DNA from: Pontibacter harenae | Lineage (GTDB): Bacteria > Bacteroidota > Bacteroidia > Cytophagales > Hymenobacteraceae | NCBI RefSeq assembly: GCF_020907245.1 | Contig: NZ_JAJJWH010000016.1 | Location: 1 to 64,000, forward strand | DNA length: 64,000 bases | Direction: 5' to 3' | Shown here: piece by piece, positions 33,617 to 43,434 of the stretch | Position numbering within the stretch: the stretch's first letter is position 1 | Layout: every line of letters begins with the position of its first letter | Made by a program: the position numbers and the translations under genes | Notes under the pieces: model-generated | The model's database searches: none | Told to the model about the DNA's origin: nothing | The model's input: only the letters and a program-made list of their open reading frames with translations

Positions 33617-34060
33617 TTAATTGATGCTCGCTGTAGCGCCTTCAGCGCTTACAGTTTGATTGGCTGTTATATCTTTGCCAGCTTGCAAGGCTGTGGCTTG
33701 TGCTACAAAAGTACGATCAGATTTATTATAGTCTGTACGCACCTCGTAATAGTTGCTATACTGCACAGTGCTCAATACCTTTTCTAGCTGAAAATCGCGC
33801 TCGTTACAAACCATTTTGCATAGTTCATCTATCTTGGCCTGATTGCCAGCGTATTTTTTTTCGATGGCCATCATTTTAGCAACTTTGTCTAAATTGATAG
33901 CTCTTACCTCTTTTGATTGGAAGTTATTTAGACGAAGTTCTGTAATCATCTGATCTGTTAAGTTAGCAGCTCTTTTTTCTGCTGTTAGTGGAGTATCTTG
34001 CGCTGCAGTTGCGAATATAAAACCGAACATCATGCAAGTTATTATCAGTAGCTTCTTCAT
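33617..34060 (-). CDS. Secreted protein of unknown function
   Basis: 147 residues with a Sec signal peptide (MKKLLIITCMMFGFIFATAAQ). The mature protein is helical with EKRAANLTDQMITELRLNNFQSKEVRAINLDKV and ICN-type motifs CKMVCNERDFQLEKVLS. The layout (helices with conserved Met/Leu and a C-terminal loose tail) resembles small periplasmic Spy/CpxP-like or DUF4168-type proteins, but no family is firmly recognised. Two Cys are close (CKMVC), probably a disulfide. It is monocistronic. Confidence 0.75.
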   Translation of the reverse strand: MKKLLIITCMMFGFIFATAAQDTPLTAEKRAANLTDQMITELRLNNFQSKEVRAINLDKVAKMMAIEKKYAGNQAKIDELCKMVCNERDFQLEKVLSTVQYSNYYEVRTDYNKSDRTFVAQATALQAGKDITANQTVSAEGATASIN

Positions 34061-34202
34061 AGTATTTCCTTTCTATAGTTTTTAGTGGTTCTCAGAAATG
34101 TTTACTGTTCTTATATAAAACTGATGGCAGTGTTAAATAATTCCAGTCAAACAGACATTTCTGACTAATCATTTACACAATATATAGTACACATACTATG
34201 CC

Positions 34203-34238
34203 AAAAAAGCCGATTTTAGAGCTAAAATCGGCTTTTTT
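34203..34238 (-). terminator. Terminator of dcd
   Basis: AAAAAAGCCGATTTTAG pairs with 34222-34238; T run on the minus strand. Lies directly after the dcd stop. Confidence 0.85.
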
Positions 34239-34258
34239 TAAGTTTTTGCTACTGTCTT

Positions 34259-34795
34259 CTACCACTCGTTCATCCACATCATCGACTCTACAGGTGTGAT
34301 GGTGCGGTGATTGTATTTTGCGTTTGTTTTGGTGTTGTAGTAGTTCTCTATGCCGCCTTTCACTTCGAAATAAATCAATTGTCCAATTGGCATGCCATGA
34401 TACACACGCACAGGTTGTGTTACCGATATCTCTAATGTCCAGGTGTTGCAAAAGCCAACATCGCCTTTACCTGCAGTGGCATGAATGTCTATGCCTAAGC
34501 GCCCAACACTCGATTTTCCCTCCAGAAAAGGTACGTGCGCATGCGTTTCTGTGTACTCCAGCGTAACTCCCAGATAAAGTGTATCTGGTGTAAGCACAAT
34601 GCCTTCCTCAGGAATTTCGAACACCTCTATCTCATTATGCTTGCGGGCATCCAGTACTTCATCTTTATAAGTAGCCAGGTAGCGGCCCAAGTGCACATCA
34701 TAAGAATTTGTGCCCAGGCATTCACGGTTAAATGGCTCAACGAGTATGGTACCTTTTTCTATTTCTGCTAAAATCTGTTTATCTGTCAGTATCAT
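34259..34795 (-). CDS. dcd: dCTP deaminase
   Basis: 178 residues, the usual length. MILTDKQILAEIEKG at the N-terminus, LGTNSYDVHLG, the catalytic-nucleotide motif EGKSSVGRLGIDIHATAGKGDVGFCNTWTLEI, and a C-terminal GQLIYFEV. It converts dCTP to dUTP as a step toward dTMP; the family is a trimer with a dUTPase-like fold. It starts a transcript of its own with a hairpin before the next gene hemL. Confidence 0.95.
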   Translation of the reverse strand: MILTDKQILAEIEKGTILVEPFNRECLGTNSYDVHLGRYLATYKDEVLDARKHNEIEVFEIPEEGIVLTPDTLYLGVTLEYTETHAHVPFLEGKSSVGRLGIDIHATAGKGDVGFCNTWTLEISVTQPVRVYHGMPIGQLIYFEVKGGIENYYNTKTNAKYNHRTITPVESMMWMNEW

Positions 34796-34855
34796 GATGG
34801 TGTGCTAAAAGCGAGTTGTAAAAGTAAGGAAATAAGCAGATATGTGCCAAGTATA

Positions 34856-34899
34856 AAAAGCGAGCGGCAGCACCTTTTACAGGCCTGCCGCTCGCTTTT
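34856..34899 (-). terminator. Terminator of hemL
   Basis: AAAAGCGAGCGGCAG and CTGCCGCTCGCTTTT form a 15-bp perfect stem with a 14-nt loop, followed by T residues on the minus strand. Confidence 0.85.
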
Positions 34900-34921
34900 C
34901 AGGTATATTGACTGGTAGTTT

Positions 34922-36223
34922 TTAATTTACTGCTTCTTTCAGTGCTTCCAGGTTTGTCTGAACAAACTGCTGTGCGAGTTCTTCTGTGATGGCTGTTGAT
35001 ACAAAAAGGGCTTCATACTGAGAAGGAGCCAAATAAATTCCTCGTTGCAACATACTGTTAAAGTAACGACCAAACAAAGCAGTGTCTGAAGTCTTAGCAC
35101 TTTCAAAATCTACCACAGGCTGATCGGTAAAGAAAAGGCTAAACATAGAGCCAACGTGATTGATGGTACAATTCAAACCCAAATCTTGTAGGTTTTTGCG
35201 AATACCTGCTACGATAGAGGAGGTTCTCTCTTCCAGTTGCTGGTACACCTCTTTATGATCGTTCAGGTAGTTTAGCATGGCCATACCTGCTGCCATGGCT
35301 ATAGGATTGCCAGAAAGCGTTCCTGCTTGATACACAGGGCCTGCTGGTGCCACAAAATCCATTATCTCTTTCTTGCCACCGTAAGCACCCACCGGCATAC
35401 CGCCACCTATAATCTTACCTAAGGTTGTCATATCAGGGGTTACGCCAAACAGTTGCTGTACACCACCTGGCGCTAACCTAAAGCCTGTCATTACTTCATC
35501 AAATATCAGCACAATGCCTTCCTGATCGCATAGATTGCGGAGTCCTTGCAGAAAACCATCTTGCGGAAGAACAAGCCCCATGTTACCTGCTACAGGCTCT
35601 AAAATAATGGCTGCTACTTTTTCTTTATTTGCCTCTACAAGCTGCATTACCGCCTCTAGGTTGTTATAGGGAGCGGTAAGTGTATCGGCTGCAACTCCTT
35701 CTGTTACGCCTGGGCTATCGGGTACTCCCAAGGTAATAGCGCCGCTTCCTGCAGCAATGAGAAAAGAGTCGCCATGCCCGTGGTAGCATCCTTCAAACTT
35801 AATAATTTTATTGCGACCAGTATAGCCTCTGGCTACCCGAATAGCAGACATGGTGGCTTCAGTCCCTGAGTTCACCATGCGAACTTTTTCTATGCTTGGC
35901 ACCATGCTAACGATTAGCTCGGCAATTTCAACTTCTTTGCGAGTAGGTGCTCCAAAAGAAAGTGACTTTGGAACAGCAGCCTGAATAGCCTCTTGTACTA
36001 CTTCATTGGCGTGGCCTAAAATCATTGGTCCCCAAGAATTTATAAATTCCATGTAGCGGTTGCCATCTTCATCGTACAGGTAAGGGCCTTTAGCCGAAAC
36101 CATAAAGCGAGGATTACCGCCAACGGCTCTAAAGGCGCGAACAGGAGAGTTTACGCCGCCAGGTATTGTGTGCTGTGCCCTTTCGAATAGTTCGTTGCTT
36201 ACTGGTGCTTTAATCATAGTCAT
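34922..36223 (-). CDS. hemL: Glutamate-1-semialdehyde 2,1-aminomutase
   Basis: 433 residues. [16 protein letters not shown] at the N-terminus and the PLP-binding region [11 protein letters not shown] with the cofactor Lys in [45 protein letters not shown] and [16 protein letters not shown] are also family marks. It turns glutamate-1-semialdehyde into 5-aminolevulinate in the C5 route to haem. It probably shares a transcript with the gene at 36243, whose stop is only 19 bp before this ATG. Confidence 0.96.
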   Translation of the reverse strand: MTMIKAPVSNELFERAQHTIPGGVNSPVRAFRAVGGNPRFMVSAKGPYLYDEDGNRYMEFINSWGPMILGHANEVVQEAIQAAVPKSLSFGAPTRKEVEIAELIVSMVPSIEKVRMVNSGTEATMSAIRVARGYTGRNKIIKFEGCYHGHGDSFLIAAGSGAITLGVPDSPGVTEGVAADTLTAPYNNLEAVMQLVEANKEKVAAIILEPVAGNMGLVLPQDGFLQGLRNLCDQEGIVLIFDEVMTGFRLAPGGVQQLFGVTPDMTTLGKIIGGGMPVGAYGGKKEIMDFVAPAGPVYQAGTLSGNPIAMAAGMAMLNYLNDHKEVYQQLEERTSSIVAGIRKNLQDLGLNCTINHVGSMFSLFFTDQPVVDFESAKTSDTALFGRYFNSMLQRGIYLAPSQYEALFVSTAITEELAQQFVQTNLEALKEAVN

Positions 36224-36242
36224 GTGTATCGTTGTAATTTTA

Positions 36243-37949
36243 TTAGAATAGTGGGTTTACCACCGTTAACTGCAGATTTTCAAGTTTAGTAATAGGTACG
36301 TATTGGTTGTCGCTGCTGATTTCGCTAAGCTTGAAAGGGTTTGTATAGCCAATTCCCTGGTAAAAGACGCCAGGTCTAATTCCTGTCTGAACAAAAGAAG
36401 TATGAAACTGCGGACCGTATTTCTGTAGCAAGGTACCAAAGTAGTACAGCATCTCGAAGCCTGCATAGGCATAAACGGAAGGAGGCAGGTTATAATTTCT
36501 TGTATACTGCTTTCGGAACCAAGTCACATTCGGGCTTAACCTGTTTACATATTTAGGATTGATAAAGTATATCTCCAGGTTATCCAGCTGCTGTAAGGAA
36601 ATCTGGTTTATGTTCAGCCATTTATCATAGGTGATAAGTGGTAATTTGGAAGACATACCTTGCAGCAAGCTAGTAGCGTTTACTGCCGCCGTCATTTGAT
36701 CTGAAAAAACAGCCATATGGCCTACCTCTTCCAGTTGCAAACTTCTAAATACTGTAGCAGTTGCTGTATTTTCTGTTGAGTTTATCTTCTTAAAGGTTTT
36801 AACCTTACCGCCCAACTTTATAAACTCTCTGCGATAGTGGCCGGCAAAGGTTGTGTCTTCTTTGGTTCCTTCGTAAAGTATAGAAGCTGTTTTGGGGCTG
36901 AATGTCTGATAAGCATAACGAGCAGCTTGGCGTGCCTGGGTGGCAACTGAAGATTCGAACAGAAAAACATTATTGTAGCCCTGGGCCATTTCCAGGTCCT
37001 GCGACAGCGGATTAATAATGTTGATGTTATTTTCTTTTGCAAACCTAGCCGCTACCCGTGCTGATGTTTTATAGATGGGGCCAATGATCAGGTCCATCTG
37101 CTTCATCTCAGGAAGAGCTAGAGTGCGCTTCAAGCTAAGGGTGTCAGCGTTGGTGTCATAAGCAAAAAGCTTGAGGTTAATACCTTGCTGTTCCAGCGAA
37201 TCTTTTGCCAGTTTCATGCCTGCGTATAAGTCAGTGACAAACTGGTTTTTACGGGCAGTCTGCTGTAAGTCTTGGTTTAACTGAAAGGGTAGGAGCACAG
37301 CTACATTCATGCTTTGCTGCTGCAGGCGAGAAGGGTTTAAATAGCGGTTACGGTCTAGGTTGAAACGAGAAACAATGCGTTCCAGTGTTTGCCTGTCCTG
37401 CGGCTTATACCAACCTCCAATCAGCTTGTCAGCATAAACCTGGGCTACAATTTTGTCATTGCTAAAGCGCTGCTGTAGCTGAGCAAAGGTTTCTTTGTTG
37501 TTCAGGTTGTTTAGGTAATAGCGCTTCAAGCCTTCAGCATCGGCTGCCAAAGCAGATCCATTCAGCTCTTGCAGTTTACTAAGGGCACGCTCGAACTCAC
37601 CTTGCTCAAACAGCACGTTTGCAAACAGGTAGTCGGCGTCAGGCATATTTTCCCAACGCGGATGCTGGTTCTGCAGCTGTAGCAACATCTGGTAAGCTTC
37701 TGCAGTCTTGTTAGCCTTTAGTGCTGCAAGGGCATAAAAATAAGTGGCCTCTGCCGCATATGGGTTATCTGATCCTGCTGAAGTAAGTGGTAACAGCTCT
37801 TGCATAGCCAGATCATAGCGCTGCTGCTGTAGAAGTACCTTGCCATTGTTGTAAGTGGTGCCCTTATCCTGCACCTGTGCCTGGGCAGGCATTGCTAAAA
37901 TAAGAGCTAATGATAAGCCTGCAATATTTTTCCAGATGCTTTTATTCAT
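36243..37949 (-). CDS. TPR plus type-1 periplasmic-binding protein (LpoA-like)
   Basis: 568 residues with a Sec signal peptide ([16 protein letters not shown]). Residues ~28-200 are helical repeats of TPR/SEL1 type ([42 protein letters not shown]). Residues ~215-560 form a Peripla_BP (type-1) domain: [73 protein letters not shown] and [13 protein letters not shown]. The pairing of TPRs with this fold is that of LpoA, the outer-membrane activator of a peptidoglycan synthase, but no lipobox is present. An LpoA-like role is inferred; substrate-binding for an ABC transporter is the alternative. Confidence 0.8.
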   Translation of the reverse strand: MNKSIWKNIAGLSLALILAMPAQAQVQDKGTTYNNGKVLLQQQRYDLAMQELLPLTSAGSDNPYAAEATYFYALAALKANKTAEAYQMLLQLQNQHPRWENMPDADYLFANVLFEQGEFERALSKLQELNGSALAADAEGLKRYYLNNLNNKETFAQLQQRFSNDKIVAQVYADKLIGGWYKPQDRQTLERIVSRFNLDRNRYLNPSRLQQQSMNVAVLLPFQLNQDLQQTARKNQFVTDLYAGMKLAKDSLEQQGINLKLFAYDTNADTLSLKRTLALPEMKQMDLIIGPIYKTSARVAARFAKENNINIINPLSQDLEMAQGYNNVFLFESSVATQARQAARYAYQTFSPKTASILYEGTKEDTTFAGHYRREFIKLGGKVKTFKKINSTENTATATVFRSLQLEEVGHMAVFSDQMTAAVNATSLLQGMSSKLPLITYDKWLNINQISLQQLDNLEIYFINPKYVNRLSPNVTWFRKQYTRNYNLPPSVYAYAGFEMLYYFGTLLQKYGPQFHTSFVQTGIRPGVFYQGIGYTNPFKLSEISSDNQYVPITKLENLQLTVVNPLF

Positions 37950-38037
37950 GTTTTACAATTATGGATAAAAGACAAAGGACAAAAGACTTAGTATAGTTAG
38001 TCCTTCATCCTTTGCCATAGTGTCTATATTTAAATAT

Positions 38038-39567
38038 TTATTCCCACTCAATAGTAGCTGGTGGTTTTGAGCTGATGTCGTAAACTACTCTATTTACGCC
38101 TTTCACCTTGTTGATGATCTCATTCGAAACATCAGCCAAGAAGTCGTAAGGCAAACGGCTCCAATCAGCAGTCATACCATCCACACTCGTTACGGCTCTT
38201 AGGGCTACTACGTTTTCATAGGTACGTTCATCTCCCATCACACCAACTGATTGCACAGGTGTAAGAATAGCGCCAGCTTGCCACACCTCGTCGTAAAGAC
38301 CTGACTTTTTCAGGTTGCTAATGAAGATAAGATCTACTTGCTGCAGTATCTGCACCTTTTGTGGTGTTATATCACTTAAAATGCGAATGGCTAAGCCAGG
38401 ACCAGGGAAAGGATGACGACCGAGAATAGTGTCATCTATCTTTAAGGTTCTGCCTACTAAACGTACTTCGTCTTTAAAAAGTGTTTTAAGCGGTTCTACC
38501 ACCTTTAGCTTCATAAATTCAGGTAAACCACCTACGTTGTGGTGCGACTTTATAGTGGCGGAAGGGCCTTTCACGCTCATTGACTCAATCACGTCTGGGT
38601 AAATTGTACCCTGCGCCAGCCATTTTACATCTTCAATTTTATGCGCCTCCTCGTCGAAAACCTCTATAAACACACGGCCAATGGCCTTACGCTTCTGCTC
38701 AGGGTCAGTTAAGCCTTCCAGAGCGGTATAGAATTTGTCCTTTGCGTTCACGCCTTTCACATTCAGTCCCATGTGCTTATAAGAATCCAGCACAGTTTCG
38801 AACTCGTTGTGGCGTAGCAGACCGTTATCAACAAAAATACAGTATAAGTTTTTGCCTATCGCGTGGTGAATCAGCATAGCAGCCACGCTAGAGTCCACAC
38901 CGCCAGATAATCCTAGCACCACCTTGTCGTTTCCTAGCTGTTCCTGTAGGTCGGCCACTGTGGCCTCTACAAATTGCTCAGAGGTCCAGTCTTGCTGGCA
39001 CCCGCAGATATGCACCACGAAGTTTCGGAGCAGAATCTTTCCTTCATCTGAGTGGGTTACCTCTGGGTGGAACTGAATGCCATACGTTTCCTGGCCTTTC
39101 AGTTTGTAGGCAGCCACACGTACGCTTTCTGTACTAGCTATCACCTCAAAGTTGTCAGGTGTCTCTTTTATTGTATCACCATGCGACATCCAAACTACAG
39201 AGCCGAGGGTAATTTCCTTTAAAAGTCGGTCCTGCGTGTGCAGTTCGCTAAGGCGTGCACGGCCATACTCTCTAATAGTAGAGGGGGTTACTTCGCTTCC
39301 GTGTTCAAAAGCAATCAACTGAGCACCGTAGCATACGCCTAGCACTGGCAATTTGCCTAAGAGCTGATCCAGCGCTATGGTTGGGTGTTCTTCATCGCGT
39401 ACAGAGCAGGGGCTACCTGAAAGTATAACGCCTTTTACTTCGTCAGTTAGTTCTGGAATGTTGTTGTAAGGGAAGATCTCACAATACACGTTAAGCTCGC
39501 GCACCCGCCTTGCAATAAGCTGGGTATACTGGGAGCCGAAATCGAGGATGAGTATTTTTTCTGGCAT
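38038..39567 (-). CDS. guaA: GMP synthase (glutamine-hydrolysing)
   Basis: 509 residues from ATG 39567 ([13 protein letters not shown]); the TTG two codons earlier overlaps a TAATTTTG -7-like box and is rejected. GATase class I with catalytic Cys in VLGVCYGAQ and His-Glu in [11 protein letters not shown]-pyrophosphatase PP-loop [16 protein letters not shown]-terminal dimerisation domain with [13 protein letters not shown] and KPPATIEWE. It makes GMP from XMP, glutamine and ATP. Transcribed leftward; the next gene is 88 bp away. Confidence 0.97.
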   Translation of the reverse strand: MPEKILILDFGSQYTQLIARRVRELNVYCEIFPYNNIPELTDEVKGVILSGSPCSVRDEEHPTIALDQLLGKLPVLGVCYGAQLIAFEHGSEVTPSTIREYGRARLSELHTQDRLLKEITLGSVVWMSHGDTIKETPDNFEVIASTESVRVAAYKLKGQETYGIQFHPEVTHSDEGKILLRNFVVHICGCQQDWTSEQFVEATVADLQEQLGNDKVVLGLSGGVDSSVAAMLIHHAIGKNLYCIFVDNGLLRHNEFETVLDSYKHMGLNVKGVNAKDKFYTALEGLTDPEQKRKAIGRVFIEVFDEEAHKIEDVKWLAQGTIYPDVIESMSVKGPSATIKSHHNVGGLPEFMKLKVVEPLKTLFKDEVRLVGRTLKIDDTILGRHPFPGPGLAIRILSDITPQKVQILQQVDLIFISNLKKSGLYDEVWQAGAILTPVQSVGVMGDERTYENVVALRAVTSVDGMTADWSRLPYDFLADVSNEIINKVKGVNRVVYDISSKPPATIEWE

Positions 39568-39812
39568 GCGCAAAATTAAGGCACTTTTATAGTTAATGCT
39601 AATTTCTTTCCGTTGATTTTGTAGATGTACAAAGATTAGAAGATATCTCCTTTCTTACTTTTATGTAAATCCTATTATAAGAGTTTTCAAGTCTGTTGCT
39701 GTTGTTTGAACACAGACTTAGGGTAAGACTAAGTATTTATACTTGATAAGTAGTACAAAATCAGCTTATATAGCAATAACTTCAATCCGTACCTAGCGTA
39801 TTTCTTTTAGCT

Positions 39813-40505
39813 ATGAATAAAGATGAGTTAGACATAACGAACTGGAAGCGAATTCTGATAGGCGAGGTGCCGCCTGAGTTCATGCTCGAGACTTTCTTCC
39901 GAACGATCATTATATACCTGTTCCTGATTTTTATATTAAGGATGTTGGGGAAGCGTATGAATGCACAGCTAACCCTTACCGAAATGGCCGTTATGCTAAC
40001 GCTCGGTGCTGTTGTGGCTCCAGCCATGCAGATTCCAAATCGTGGGTTACTACCTGCCATACTTATCTTGGTATGTATTCTGGCTCTTCAGCGCGGGCTA
40101 GGGCAGTTGTCTTTTAAACATCGTAAAGTAGAGGTGGTCACTCAGGGTGATGTAAGCCTAATGGTTAAAGACGGAATTCTGGTGCTAGCTGAGATGTCTA
40201 AATCCAGGGTGTCAAGAGCACAGTTATTCGGGGCACTCCGAACACATAAAATTAGACATTTAGGGGAGGTGAAGCGGGTGTACTTAGAGTCAGGAGGTTT
40301 CTTTAGCGTATTCAGAATGCCAGAACCTAAACCTGGATTAAGTATCGTACCCGAGCGTGATTATCAACTGCCACAACCTGTTGATAAAGAACTGGTGCAC
40401 TTGGTTTGTAAAAAATGCGGTAAGCTGGTGCCTTACAACGAAAACCATGCAAACCAAACCTGCGACAATTGTGAGCACCAGGAGTGGACTTATCCTATCA
40501 GTTAA
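39813..40505 (+). CDS. DUF421 membrane protein with C-terminal zinc ribbon, first copy
   Basis: 230 residues. Three membrane helices (about 30-48, 58-78, 82-98) in FFRTIIIYLFLIFILRMLGKRMNAQLTLTEMAV and the DUF421/YetF core domain with GDVSLMVKDGILVLAEMSKSRVSRAQLFGALR. Function of the family is unknown; YetF-type proteins are membrane proteins of spore-formers and other bacteria. The last 35 residues hold two Cys pairs, VCKKCG and TCDNC, a zinc-ribbon absent from typical YetF proteins. The next gene is a paralogue starting 8 bp downstream, so the two are an operon. Confidence 0.88.
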   Translation: MNKDELDITNWKRILIGEVPPEFMLETFFRTIIIYLFLIFILRMLGKRMNAQLTLTEMAVMLTLGAVVAPAMQIPNRGLLPAILILVCILALQRGLGQLSFKHRKVEVVTQGDVSLMVKDGILVLAEMSKSRVSRAQLFGALRTHKIRHLGEVKRVYLESGGFFSVFRMPEPKPGLSIVPERDYQLPQPVDKELVHLVCKKCGKLVPYNENHANQTCDNCEHQEWTYPIS

Positions 40506-40513
40506 GCATAAAA

Positions 40514-41206
40514 ATGAAACCAGAAGATATACATATAACAGATTGGCTAAGGATATTATTAGGCGAGGTGCCTTGGTCCTTTCTTTTCGAAGTGGTTATC
40601 AGGATCATCTTTATATTCTTTATTCTGATTTTTTCTATGCGCCTGATGGGAAAAAGGATGGCCGCCCAACTGACCCGCATGGAGATGGCAGCCTTGGTGT
40701 CGATGGCGGCTGCCATAGGTGTTCCGATGGCTGATCCAACGCGGGGGTTAGTTCCTATTGTTATTATTGCGGCTGTCGTGATAGGTGTACAGCGTGTTGT
40801 TTCTACCAAATCGGCTAAAGATACTAGTTTCGAGAGTACTGTTTTAGATGATATGGATATAGTAGTAAAGGATGGAGTTCTGCACTTAGAAACGATGGAA
40901 AGGACAAAGCTAACCCGTGAGCGACTGTTCGCGGAGTTAAGAAGTGAGGAGATAGGGAATTTAGGTAAAGCACAAAGGGTATATCTGGAAGCAAACGGAT
41001 CTTTTACAGTTTATAAATTCAATAATCCCAAGCCAGGACTTTCCATCATTCCACGGTGGGATACAGAGTTTTTTCAGGAGCAAAGCATCGCAGAAGATGC
41101 ATTTGCATGCTGCAGCTGCGGAGATGTAGTGCTGTCAGAGAACCGCCCTAAATTACCCTGTACCCGTTGCGGTAGCTCAGATTGGGCTCAAGCCGTGTGC
41201 GCCTAG
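40514..41206 (+). CDS. DUF421 membrane protein with C-terminal zinc ribbon, second copy
   Basis: 230 residues from ATG 40514; an ATG 30 bp earlier overlaps the first copy and its added residues (DLSYQLSIK) are not conserved. Same layout: three membrane helices (VVIRIIFIFFILIFSMRLMGKRMAAQLTRMEM), the core VVKDGVLHLETMERTKLTRERLFAELR, and a C-terminal zinc ribbon with CCSCGD and CTRCG. The two copies are about half identical over most of their length, a tandem duplication. The paired expression suggests a heteromeric complex (inference). Confidence 0.88.
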   Translation: MKPEDIHITDWLRILLGEVPWSFLFEVVIRIIFIFFILIFSMRLMGKRMAAQLTRMEMAALVSMAAAIGVPMADPTRGLVPIVIIAAVVIGVQRVVSTKSAKDTSFESTVLDDMDIVVKDGVLHLETMERTKLTRERLFAELRSEEIGNLGKAQRVYLEANGSFTVYKFNNPKPGLSIIPRWDTEFFQEQSIAEDAFACCSCGDVVLSENRPKLPCTRCGSSDWAQAVCA

Positions 41207-41323
41207 ATATTTTGTTAACCTGTTTAGTATAATGAAATCCTTTGAGAGATAGGGGGATAACAGAAAAGAAGCTTATTTTAGAACATCTAAAAGACTATTA
41301 TAGTAAAAAATCTGCTGCAATAG

Positions 41324-41354
41324 TTTGCATTGATATAAAAAAGCTCTACTTTTG
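41324..41354 (+). promoter_or_regulatory. Promoter of SRP RNA (TTTG-N19-TAnnTTTG)
   Basis: TTTG at 41324-41327, exactly 19 bases, TACTTTTG at 41347-41354. Exact match to the Bacteroidota consensus, ending 4 bases before the RNA start. Confidence 0.85.
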
Positions 41355-41358
41355 TAAC

Positions 41359-41449
41359 GGCAAATCGGCACGGCCAGCTCCCGCCGAACTCCCCCAGGCA
41401 CGGAAGTGAGCAAGGGTAGGCGGTTGAGCGGCGCGATGTTGGTTTGCCA
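41359..41449 (+). ncRNA. ffs: Signal recognition particle RNA (small, 4.5S type)
   Basis: About 90 nt. The ends pair (GGCAAA at 41359 with TTTGCC near 41443) and the conserved SRP tip is present: CAGGCACGGAAGTGAGCAAGGGTAG, the GGAA tetraloop with the symmetric-loop AGCA motif. Followed by a T run at 41451-41457. The RNA binds Ffh (encoded at 57915) to target nascent membrane proteins. A short open frame on the other strand is incidental. Confidence 0.93.
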
Positions 41450-41641
41450 CTTTTTTTGCCCATACCTCAAGGCTGTTCACGCCTGACTCCAAATAAACTC
41501 TTTATCTCTTCCTGTTTCCCGATTAATACCTTAGATTTGTAAGGGAAATTTTCCTGTGCTTTCGAATATTGCAGCAGTTGCCTTAGCATTTGGTTGCATA
41601 TTTCGTAATTCAAATTAGAAAACAATCAAAATAATTAACTC

Positions 41642-42298
41642 ATGAAATTCTTTATCGATACTGCAAACCTGCAGGACATCCAGGAGGCACAAGACCTCGG
41701 CGTTTTAGACGGTGTAACCACCAATCCATCACTTATGGCTAAAGAAGGTATCTTTGGTCATGACAATGTAATAGCGCACTACAAAAAGATTTGTGAAATT
41801 GTAGATGGTGACATCAGTGCAGAGGTAATTGCCACAGATTTTGATGAGATAGTGCGTGAAGGAGAGGCGCTAGCTGAACTACACCCAAACATCGTAGTGA
41901 AAGTGCCTATGATCAAAGAAGGTGTGAAAGCTATCCGTCACTTCAGTGATAAGGGTATTAAGACAAACTGTACTTTGGTATTCTCTGCAGGACAAGCTTT
42001 GTTAGCAGCTAAAGCAGGTGCTACTTACGTATCTCCATTCGTTGGCCGTTTAGATGATATTTCTACGGACGGTATTCAGTTAATCGAGCAGATTGTGCAG
42101 ATTTACAGTAACTACGGATACCAAACACAGGTTTTAGCAGCTTCTGTGCGCCACGTAATGCACCTGGTGCAGTGTGCTGAAGTTGGTGCTGACGTTGTTA
42201 CTTGCCCTCTTTCTGTTATCACTGGATTGTTGAAGCACCCTCTTACTGACAGCGGTTTGAAAACTTTCCTTGCTGACCACGCAAAAGGCAATAAGTAA
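41642..42298 (+). CDS. fsa: Fructose-6-phosphate aldolase/transaldolase, short type
   Basis: 218 residues, the length of TalC/FSA-type enzymes rather than the 316-residue transaldolase [37 protein letters not shown] is the N-terminal barrel signature; the Schiff-base Lys is in [10 protein letters not shown], and [29 protein letters not shown] follows. It either cleaves fructose-6-phosphate or swaps a dihydroxyacetone unit in the pentose phosphate pathway; sequence does not tell which. A TAGATTTG -7 box lies at 41532-41539. Confidence 0.93.
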   Translation: MKFFIDTANLQDIQEAQDLGVLDGVTTNPSLMAKEGIFGHDNVIAHYKKICEIVDGDISAEVIATDFDEIVREGEALAELHPNIVVKVPMIKEGVKAIRHFSDKGIKTNCTLVFSAGQALLAAKAGATYVSPFVGRLDDISTDGIQLIEQIVQIYSNYGYQTQVLAASVRHVMHLVQCAEVGADVVTCPLSVITGLLKHPLTDSGLKTFLADHAKGNK

Positions 42299-42300
42299 TA

Positions 42301-42404
42301 TTAATTACGAATTACGAGTTTCGAATTAAAATGAGCAGGAGGAAGCCTAAAGCTACTTTCTGAATCTTTTTAATTCGGAATTCATAATTCATAATTCGTA
42401 ATTA
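42301..42404 (-). repeat. AT-rich intergenic repeat, copy B (inverted)
   Basis: Between the aldolase gene and the 67-codon gene. Read on the minus strand it gives GAATTATGAATTATGAATT, then GTAGCTTT, then CTCGTAATTCGTAATT, the same order as copy A at 28168-28267 but with a different spacing and central part. Confidence 0.6.
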
Positions 42405-42409
42405 TAAAA

Positions 42410-42613
42410 ATGTACATCATCAAAGTTAAAGGCAAGGCTAAAATTCCTGACTATATACAATTGCGCGACAGTAATTTTGTGCTGATTGCTTATTTTCGTG
42501 CAGACCGCCCGCTCAAAAACCTTGACCGCTACGGACTAGACGGTAAAGAGGAAGCCCTTGCTGCCCTTATTAATACTCTTGAGTTTGGCAAACTACAGAA
42601 ATTAGAAATTTAA
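42410..42613 (+). CDS. Small conserved-looking protein upstream of ftsE
   Basis: 67 residues: MYIIKVKGKAKIPDYIQLRDSNFVLIAYF, then ADRPLKNLDRYGLDGKEEALAALINTLEFGKLQKLEI. A strand-strand-helix pattern, basic at the start, no signal. It is 6 bp before ftsE, so co-transcribed and possibly translationally coupled. No family name can be given, but the tight coupling suggests a shared role in division or membrane transport. ATG start. Confidence 0.7.
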   Translation: MYIIKVKGKAKIPDYIQLRDSNFVLIAYFRADRPLKNLDRYGLDGKEEALAALINTLEFGKLQKLEI

Positions 42614-42619
42614 GTACCC

Positions 42620-43330
42620 ATGAGTTTTTCTACTACCCCAGTGGTGTCATCGCGTGATGTGGCTGTGTATCAGGATGTAAATACCGTGCTTAGCGGTGTT
42701 AATTTTGATATAGAGAAAGGGGAGTTTGTTTACCTGGTAGGCAGAACAGGTAGTGGTAAAAGCTCCTTGCTTAAAACGCTGTATGCCGACTTACCTTTGC
42801 TCACCGGTATTGCTTCTGTAGCTGATTATAAACTTACAAAACTGCCTCGCAAGCAGGTGCCTTACCTGCGTCGCAAAATAGGTATCATCTTCCAGGACTT
42901 TCAACTTCTTCTGGATAGGAGTATAGCCGAAAACCTCACGTTTGTACTACGGGCCACAGGCTGGAAAGACAAATCGAAGGTAAAGCAGCGTATATCGGAG
43001 GTGCTAATGCGTGTCGGCCTGGATGCCGCCGCTGGTAAAATGCCTCATCAACTTTCAGGTGGAGAGCAGCAGCGTATTGTAATTGCACGTGCTCTTCTCA
43101 ACGAACCTGTCATCCTTTTCGCCGATGAACCTACAGGTAACCTGGATCCAATGGTTGCTGAAGGAATCATGAAGCTGTTTCAGGAAATTAACAACAGCGG
43201 TACGGCTATTTTAATGGCTACACACAACTATGAGATCATTAACCGCTACCCAAAGCGCGTTCTCAAGTGCGAAAATGGAAAGGTACTGGATTCTAAGGTT
43301 CAAGAATTCAGCCTGATTAGTAGCTATTAA
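42620..43330 (+). CDS. ftsE: FtsE-type ABC ATPase
   Basis: 236 residues. ABC motifs: Walker [14 protein letters not shown]-loop [12 protein letters not shown], signature [15 protein letters not shown], Walker [14 protein letters not shown] and His switch ATHNYE. The Q-loop (IIFQDFQLL) and DEPTGNLD identify the FtsE/LolD-type group. FtsE works with the FtsX permease to drive peptidoglycan hydrolases at the division site. No ftsX gene follows; the next gene is on the other strand, so the partner must be elsewhere. Alternatives are other LolD-group ATPases. Confidence 0.85.
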   Translation: MSFSTTPVVSSRDVAVYQDVNTVLSGVNFDIEKGEFVYLVGRTGSGKSSLLKTLYADLPLLTGIASVADYKLTKLPRKQVPYLRRKIGIIFQDFQLLLDRSIAENLTFVLRATGWKDKSKVKQRISEVLMRVGLDAAAGKMPHQLSGGEQQRIVIARALLNEPVILFADEPTGNLDPMVAEGIMKLFQEINNSGTAILMATHNYEIINRYPKRVLKCENGKVLDSKVQEFSLISSY

Positions 43331-43434
43331 AAGCATAAAGCTTCTTTAGCTCCTACAACTAACACTTCTTCTGAATTATCTATTAGAACAAGCTATAGCA
43401 TCTGCATTTGCGAGAGCATAACTAAAATAGCTGC

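Noticed and set aside
41273..41470. Open frame of 65 codons on the minus strand
   Set aside because: It is antisense to the SRP RNA and its promoter; no protein character.
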